NCBI RefSeq assembly: GCF_036373705.1
Contig: NC_089852.1
Coordinates: 35,770,207-35,834,206, forward strand
Direction of reading: 5' to 3'
DNA: 64,000 bases
Origin: Amia ocellicauda
Taxonomy: Eukaryota > Chordata > Actinopteri > Amiiformes > Amiidae
Positions 54,909-64,000 of this stretch are shown one piece after another. Each line of letters opens with the position of its first letter. The first letter of the stretch is position 1. The translations under genes were made by a program, and so were the position numbers. The notes beneath the pieces are model-generated. The model saw only the letters and a program-made list of their open reading frames with translations. It was not told where the DNA came from and searched no databases.

Positions 54909-57900
54909 TCAGTAGTCCCAGCTGATCTGGTCTCTGCACAGGGAGGTCTGCAGGCTCTGCATGTCCCTGAGGAGACGCAGGCTATCTTTGCTCTTCTCCC
55001 CCGGCTTCACCTTCACTGTCCTTGCTGCCGGGCCCCGTGTGGTCACTGTGGTGGTGACCTTCACCTCCCCTCGCCCGCCCTGCCGCCCCCTGACCTCCCC
55101 TGCACTCCTCTGCCGGCTCCTAGACTCCTTCTTCAACTTCTCAAGCTGAAAAAGAACAAGAGCGGAGGTAAATATCCTGCGGTAAAATGGGGTTACGATT
55201 ACATCAAGGTAGTTCCAAAGCACTGATTTGAGTAATTCAAATTAAGTTATCAAATTAGGGTGACATTTTGGTCTGGGCTAGAGCTGGGGTGAGAGGCCCC
55301 AGTAAACGTAGGCTCTCATAAAGGTTAGGGTTGTTTTTCTATCTAGTTAACTGAATTAGGTGTGAGCTCATATGGGCCTAGCTTGACAATCTGGTGCTGA
55401 CTAGGGGCAGGTAATTACTAATGAGTACAGTTGGTAACCATGAAGACTCTCTCCTTTCTGCACTGTAATATCACAGTTCCACATAAAGACTCTATATGGT
55501 GTGAATGGTATTACAGTTAAATTAAGGTTGTTAAAAAGCATTATGTTGAGTAATTTAATCTACATTTTGCATTAAAGCTCTACAGCTGCTTAAAAGTTAT
55601 ACATGTATTAAAATTGCCCATTTTTATAATTAAAAATATTATAAAAAAGTAAACAAGTAGAAGTCAGTCCTTAAAGCCACAGTCACATGATAAAAGGTAA
55701 CTGACCACAGCCTACCAGTGGCAACACTAGTGTTTACTCACACCTCACTATTCACTGTTATTAGATTCTACAATATTGAAATGTTAATCTGCAGTGCGTA
55801 CTACTGTGTTGTGTGTGGGTAGTACTTACAATAGGCAGTAGCCTGCCCTTGCCCTAGCTTAGTGACATCCCTCATTTATATGGCCTGGAGCTCTATCTAA
55901 GCAGACCCTGCAGCTCACACCTGAATTTGGTGCCGGCGGACTTTGGCGATCTGCTCCCCCTTGCTCTCCATCCTCTTGACCAGGCCTTCCAGCTCTCTCT
56001 CCAGGTCGTGGCGTAGGCGGTCTGACCGGGCTTCCTGTGTCTGCTTCACCAGCTCCTGGTGCTCACTGTCAACAACACAAACGCCCATCAGCACTGGCAG
56101 CAGCCCCAGAGAGACACTTCAAACACACAGATGAGGGGGAACAACTATATCAAATGAACAACATAAATAAGTACATAAGTAAGTACAAACAAACATTAGA
56201 GCTCCCATCTTATCAGAAACTTGTAACATTTGCCGATTCAATTTCCTTTCCAAAACCAAAACAGGTACTGGGCTAAGAAAGAACAAGGCAGAGCTGCTCC
56301 TCACAGGGAAGAGTGGGCAGTGTCTTCCTCAGCAGGGCGATACTCACAAGCTCATGTGTCCAAACTCGTCCTGCAGGGCCAGCAGCAGCTCAGCCAGCTC
56401 TTCACTACAGGAGGAGGAGCAGGAAGAGGCGGAGCTAGTGCTGGAGCTGTGGCCAGGCTTCTTCCCATTGGCGGAAACAGTCACGGAGGAGGACTTCCTA
56501 GCCAATGGGGTTTCGCTCAGCACGCGGTTGTTACACAGCTGCCGGTTGTGCTGCTTCATGAGGTGCAGGACGTGCTGGACGTTGGCACGGACGGAGTGAC
56601 TAGAGGCTGTGGACTGCAGACCAACACCAGGGTTAGTGCATCTTACTACGAGGGTGGAAACATGACAGATGTAGGACAGGAAATGGTCATTAGATTGAAG
56701 GAATGATAAAACAAAGATTTTCCAATAACATGCAGGTTTGGCAGATATATTATTATTATTTTTTTCATAGCAGAACACCTGTACCCAAATCATAGGGTCT
56801 CACCTTCCCTGCCACGAATGGCACGTCCCCCAGGCTGAGTCTGTAATGAGGCTCGGCATGTGAATGGTGTTGCTGTGGGACCTTCTGAAGGAAAGGAAAA
56901 CAAGTCAACCGGTGAAAGGTGACAGCTGGACTACAGATGCATTGGTTAAAGCATATCAGAAGCCGTTTTCATTTACATTCATTTCATGAATTCATGCCAT
57001 CACGGATCTGTGCATAGCAGGTATACCTGCATTATGATCTCTACACACAAATAGCAAACGCCAAACATTTTGTAAGCCTTACTTTAGCCTGTTGCTTTTT
57101 CTTCTTCTTCGTTTTTGTCGTCTTGTGAGGAAGCGGAGACACTGACTGGAGCAGGATTCGGTTGGCCTCTAGCCCGGTTTGTAACTGCAGGGAAAAGCCA
57201 AGGTGAGATTTTCCTTCCAAGCTAAATTCTGTCTTTTTTTACACTATCAGATGATCTCCTGCCAAAATGAACACACTGCATATGAAGTCCATTGAGGAAA
57301 TTCAGTTCCTATAATGAACCATGCACTTTACTGCTATGATTGGGGCAGCCCAGTGCAGTGGTATCTTCTACCCATTACCATTTCAGCTGTCCATTTACAC
57401 AACAACGCAACCACACATAAGCAGCTGGGTGCACAGTGACCGGACGCTGGGAAACCGCAGTGCAGTCGAGCTCTACCTGGGCAGCTTTGTCCTGAACCAG
57501 CTTCCTCTGATGCTCCTCCTCTTGAAGCTTAATTTCCAGCTCACGGATTTTATTCTACATCAGGATAAGAAACACCTCAGCATCAACACAAGTCCCGCAC
57601 ATCCATGTTTTTAAAAAGTAGTCTTTTACTAAAAGAAGTCCAAAGGAGCACAGTCATCTTAAAGAAAAGATTAACAGAGAAATTTTGAACTAGGACTCTG
57701 AATTAGGACTTATAGGAACAGATAACATGTCCAGTTAGGGGATTATTTTTGAATAGGTTTAAGAAATGTATGCCTTCCTACGAATGCATGATGCGAATTG
57801 AGTGCATTAAGTTCAAAAGCATAAACTTGCAAGTGTGAAAAAACTTGGCTATATTCTTTACTACATTCTTCTTTTCAACTGACTGTGCCACTTCCACATT

Positions 57901-60900
57901 TGTGTATTAGACACTCCCCTTGTCATTGATTACATTAAATCAACATCTAGTGATTGTAAGACATTGCACAAATCGCCATGTCTGACCTCTGCCAGGTTCT
58001 GTGTTTCCGTGAGCTTCAGGTACTCCTGTTCCAGCAGGTCTAACTTCTCAAACTTGGCCCGCACGTCCAAGTGGTCAGCAGATCTCTCTCTTTCCAATGA
58101 TACCTAAGGCAGGAAGGAATCAAATACTAATCAAAGAACTGAGCATTTACTCTTCTTACTCTCACTTGGAATGGATATTTCTGTTTTTAGCTACCTGCTG
58201 CTTCAACACTGCGGTCCTCTCCGACTCTGCATTGCGCACCATCTTCCTCATGTACTCCAGCTGTTTTTCCAGGAGATTACAGCGCGACTCGGCAGCAACC
58301 AGCTGTGTCGCCAGCTCTGAGCGACAGGAGCACAAAACATCTACAATCAACTACCTCAGATCCTCAAGCAACACTTGTAGTGTGATGCGATTTAAACCCC
58401 ACCCCTGATAATAAATCTCATTTAAACTACACATGATTTAACTAATTGTGCAGGGAAAACCACACACTTAAAACTCGGCCCTCTTTGTTTTGCGAGCTGA
58501 CAAGAGGTACATGTTTAATTCTGATTAAATGTATCCACACACCCTGGTTGTGGCGGGCAGCCTGGGTGTAGCTCTCATCATTGGACTCTTTCTCGCGCTC
58601 CAGCACCCTCTTGTACCGAGAGGTCTCCCGGGACAGACGCTGTAAGTTCTCCTCCGCCTGTGTCCGCTCCAGCTCTAGATGCCGGATCTTCTCCTGCAGG
58701 TTCTTCAGTGCAGACAAGATCGCTGGGGAACACAGGGCTGGAGAATCAATATCAGAGGTAGCAAAATCCTTTCCCGGAGAGCTTCCTTAGCCTCTCCTGT
58801 AGGAGACCCTAATCCTTCCTTCAAATTACATCAGCAGATACAGGTACAACTTCGTTGTGTATTACATAAACTATACAACCAAAATATTGAAGAATATAGG
58901 TACAATTAGGAGAGGGGGAAAAATCACATCATACCTGCAGTGCTTCAACATTTTGGTTAAAAAGACATGTTCTGAGATCCATAAGTCTCTTCCTGGAAAA
59001 GTTGTAGATCAATGAAAGTGTCTCCAGATGCTATGTTTGTATTCTCTTTCTTTCATAAAAACATACTTCTATAAAGAGCTTCAATACATACATCTGCCTG
59101 AATTAGAACAGGTCTCCAGCTCTCCTGATGAGTATATCTTGTCTGAGGCATAAACTTGTTTGTAGGAAACAGAGCTCTCTCATTTCGATCCGACATGGGA
59201 TCAGGTTTCCCAGGGCTTGCCACTAATAGACTAGGAAGCTATTGTAAGTCAAGCTTCAGCACGACAGATTTAAAGTTGCCCTCCCATTATTCTGATACTT
59301 CGAGCTTTGTCATTTCAGCGTACATGCAATATACATGGAAAGGAATTCTCATCAATAATTAGTAACATCGTCACTGAAATATTAATGTAACCACCACAAG
59401 CAGAGATCTTAATTGAATCACACTGCACTTCCTACAGCTTCAGACTGTGTTGTGCAGACGAGTGTAAAGGGGCAAACTGCAATCCTATCACTGCCACACT
59501 TTCATCACAAGACTACCAAATATAGCCATTTGCCAATGTTGTTATTCAGTATTTTTAATTTTGTATACTATTCCTAATGTATCATGAAACTGAAGATGAC
59601 ACTTTGGCCCATAATTATAAAACCTTGTACTGGTAAGCTTACCACCCCTTTTTTAAAGCACTAAAATGTGCATAAGTTAAATTACTCTGAAAGCTATATT
59701 TAACAGTCACTAGGAAAAGCAAGGGTTAACTGTAAATGTTTAACAGGGTGTAGGCCCAACTTCTTCCTGAACAGAGAGCATAGCTCCACAAAGGGAACAA
59801 TCACAGGATCCAACGCCTTTGTAGTTGAAGGCAACATGGAAAGATGGGATGGGAGAGGTTACCTGTGCTGCTGCTCTCAGGGTAGGCTTTGACCGGCCTG
59901 CTAGGGGATCGCCGCAGGCTGGCATTGAGGAAGGGGCGCTCTGAAGGGTAGTCCATATATGAAGGCAGGGACACAGTGTCAGACATCACCGGCACATGGC
60001 AGCGTCCGGTCAGCCGGTCCTGCAGCTGAACACAAACCACCCATACAGCACTGAAGTAGTCAAGCAGCCATCATCAGTATCTGACGTTCGGTTTAGGCTA
60101 CATCTGTGGTTGTCTTGTAATGTTATCAAGAATCCATCTATAGACATTATGTTATAGAGTTATGATGTTTCTCTTGTTATACAATGTTCTGGACTCTGCA
60201 TCAGTGTGGTGCGGTTTAAGCTAAAGTTGCTAACGTTCACACTTAATAGATTTAAAGTCAAAAAGCAATAGCATGTGATACAATTACCTGAAACCAACTC
60301 TCAGTAAGTGTAGTGGGACAGAAAGTTAACCATACAAAACGGCTCTGAAGCAGAGTGAAAGGCACTGTAAACTAATGGCGCTGCACCCCCTTGTGCACTT
60401 CCTAAAATCTTGGCATTCAGGGAGTCTCTTCTAAATGTATTTGTTCTTGGTTTCCTGAACTGTGTATATTTGTAGGTGCTTGTCTCTACATACATTTCAA
60501 TGCAAGTAAGACAGACTTGAGCACATATTTATAAAACATCACACCTGACATTAGGCTGTAGAAGAACATGTGAGAGAGTAATCATCATAAATAAATACAT
60601 AAATAAATAAAATCAAGCTAAGCTTTACAATATAGAAAGTGACATCACAACACTTGTTGCTAAACCATGTGGAACAAGAGAACATTCACAAAGATTTCAA
60701 TGATATAATTTCGCCACAAAATTACAACACAACAAAATCGTGCAATGCGCATTAAGGCTGATAATGTAATCATAAAACACCTTAATCAGGTTTAAAACAA
60801 CGTATTAGTTACTGTATATTTCGTATTGGCACACAATTGAGGCGACATACAGTAATTAATAGTTGATGAACTTACAAATGCTACAACATTTCTAACGCAG

Positions 60901-61041
60901 ATCATGATGCTACGACTGGCATCACTAACTTACTGTACCTACAAAATATATATATTTTCAAATACAAACACTATAGCTGACGTATCATCATACCGTCTCC
61001 AGTGTGTAAGATGCTCCGGGTGCTGTTGCAGTTGTCGCCAT
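54909..61041 (-). CDS. cep57: CEP57, centrosomal protein of 57 kDa (complete, 11 coding exons)
   Basis: CEP57 is a coiled-coil protein of the pericentriolar material that binds microtubules and helps keep centrioles and spindle poles organised. Exons in transcript order: 61041-60994, 60025-59863, 58722-58543, 58316-58195, 58103-57987, 57554-57477, 57184-57083, 56884-56804, 56613-56348, 56065-55921, 55145-54909. All junctions are GT-AG on the - strand and in phase, giving 512 residues against 500 in human, with the same exon number. Signatures are [53 protein letters not shown], a KKKKK basic run (exon 7), [35 protein letters not shown] and a C-terminal WDY. The first half is predicted coiled coil; the second half is the microtubule-binding part in the known family. 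Exon 9 has a Ser-rich insert ([13 protein letters not shown]). Human mutations cause mosaic variegated aneuploidy syndrome 2. Confidence 0.96.
58723..60993 (-). other. cep57: CEP57 introns 1 and 2
   Basis: The exon at 59863-60025 divides this stretch. A (TAAA)n-like run lies at about 60588-60612. No other gene or mobile element is recognised. Confidence 0.5.

Positions 61042-64000
<2,959 letters not shown>

Noticed and set aside
56230..56706. 158-codon + strand frame
   Set aside because: It is the opposite strand of CEP57 exon 9 and adjoining introns.

Overview
The window is nuclear DNA from a vertebrate, most likely a ray-finned fish. The genes are split into many short exons with GT-AG introns, the encoded proteins align closely with human orthologues as I remember them, and the repeats are Tc1-like transposons, an L2-type SINE tail and long AT, GT, AAT and AAG microsatellites. 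Nothing looks bacterial, viral or organellar. The species cannot be named from the sequence alone.

Layout. Positions 2203-37826 on the + strand hold 27 coding exons of PDE2A, the cGMP-stimulated cyclic nucleotide phosphodiesterase. Its first exons lie to the left of the window. A 3' UTR of up to about 3.6 kb follows. At 41582-42786 is a decayed Tc1/mariner-type transposon on the - strand. MTMR2, a myotubularin-family lipid phosphatase, is complete at 43945-51098 (+) in 16 coding exons. A second, nearly identical transposon with an intact 346-codon transposase lies at 53065-54282 (+). CEP57, a centrosomal protein, is complete on the - strand from 61041 to 54909 in 11 coding exons. FAM76B begins at 62297 (+), and its first two coding exons lie in the window. 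CEP57 and FAM76B diverge from a shared region of about 1.25 kb that carries CCAAT boxes. MTMR2 and CEP57 converge on the intact transposon.

The four genes do not form one pathway: PDE2A breaks down cAMP and cGMP, MTMR2 removes the 3-phosphate from endosomal phosphoinositides, CEP57 organises centrosomes and microtubules, and FAM76B is a nuclear protein. MTMR2-CEP57-FAM76B is the order I recall from human 11q21. PDE2A lies elsewhere on human chromosome 11, so its position next to MTMR2 is informative for synteny.

I found no undescribed multi-gene system. The least ordinary parts are the pair of transposon copies on either side of MTMR2, with 36 residues between the last two catalytic acids; a 577-bp foldback element in a PDE2A intron, built almost entirely of repeated AGATATCT/AAATGATTT units; an inverted repeat that encloses a Tc1 remnant; a 28-bp near-perfect hairpin; and a 24-nt in-frame microexon in MTMR2. 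Exon boundaries were set by reading splice sites and checking phase by hand.
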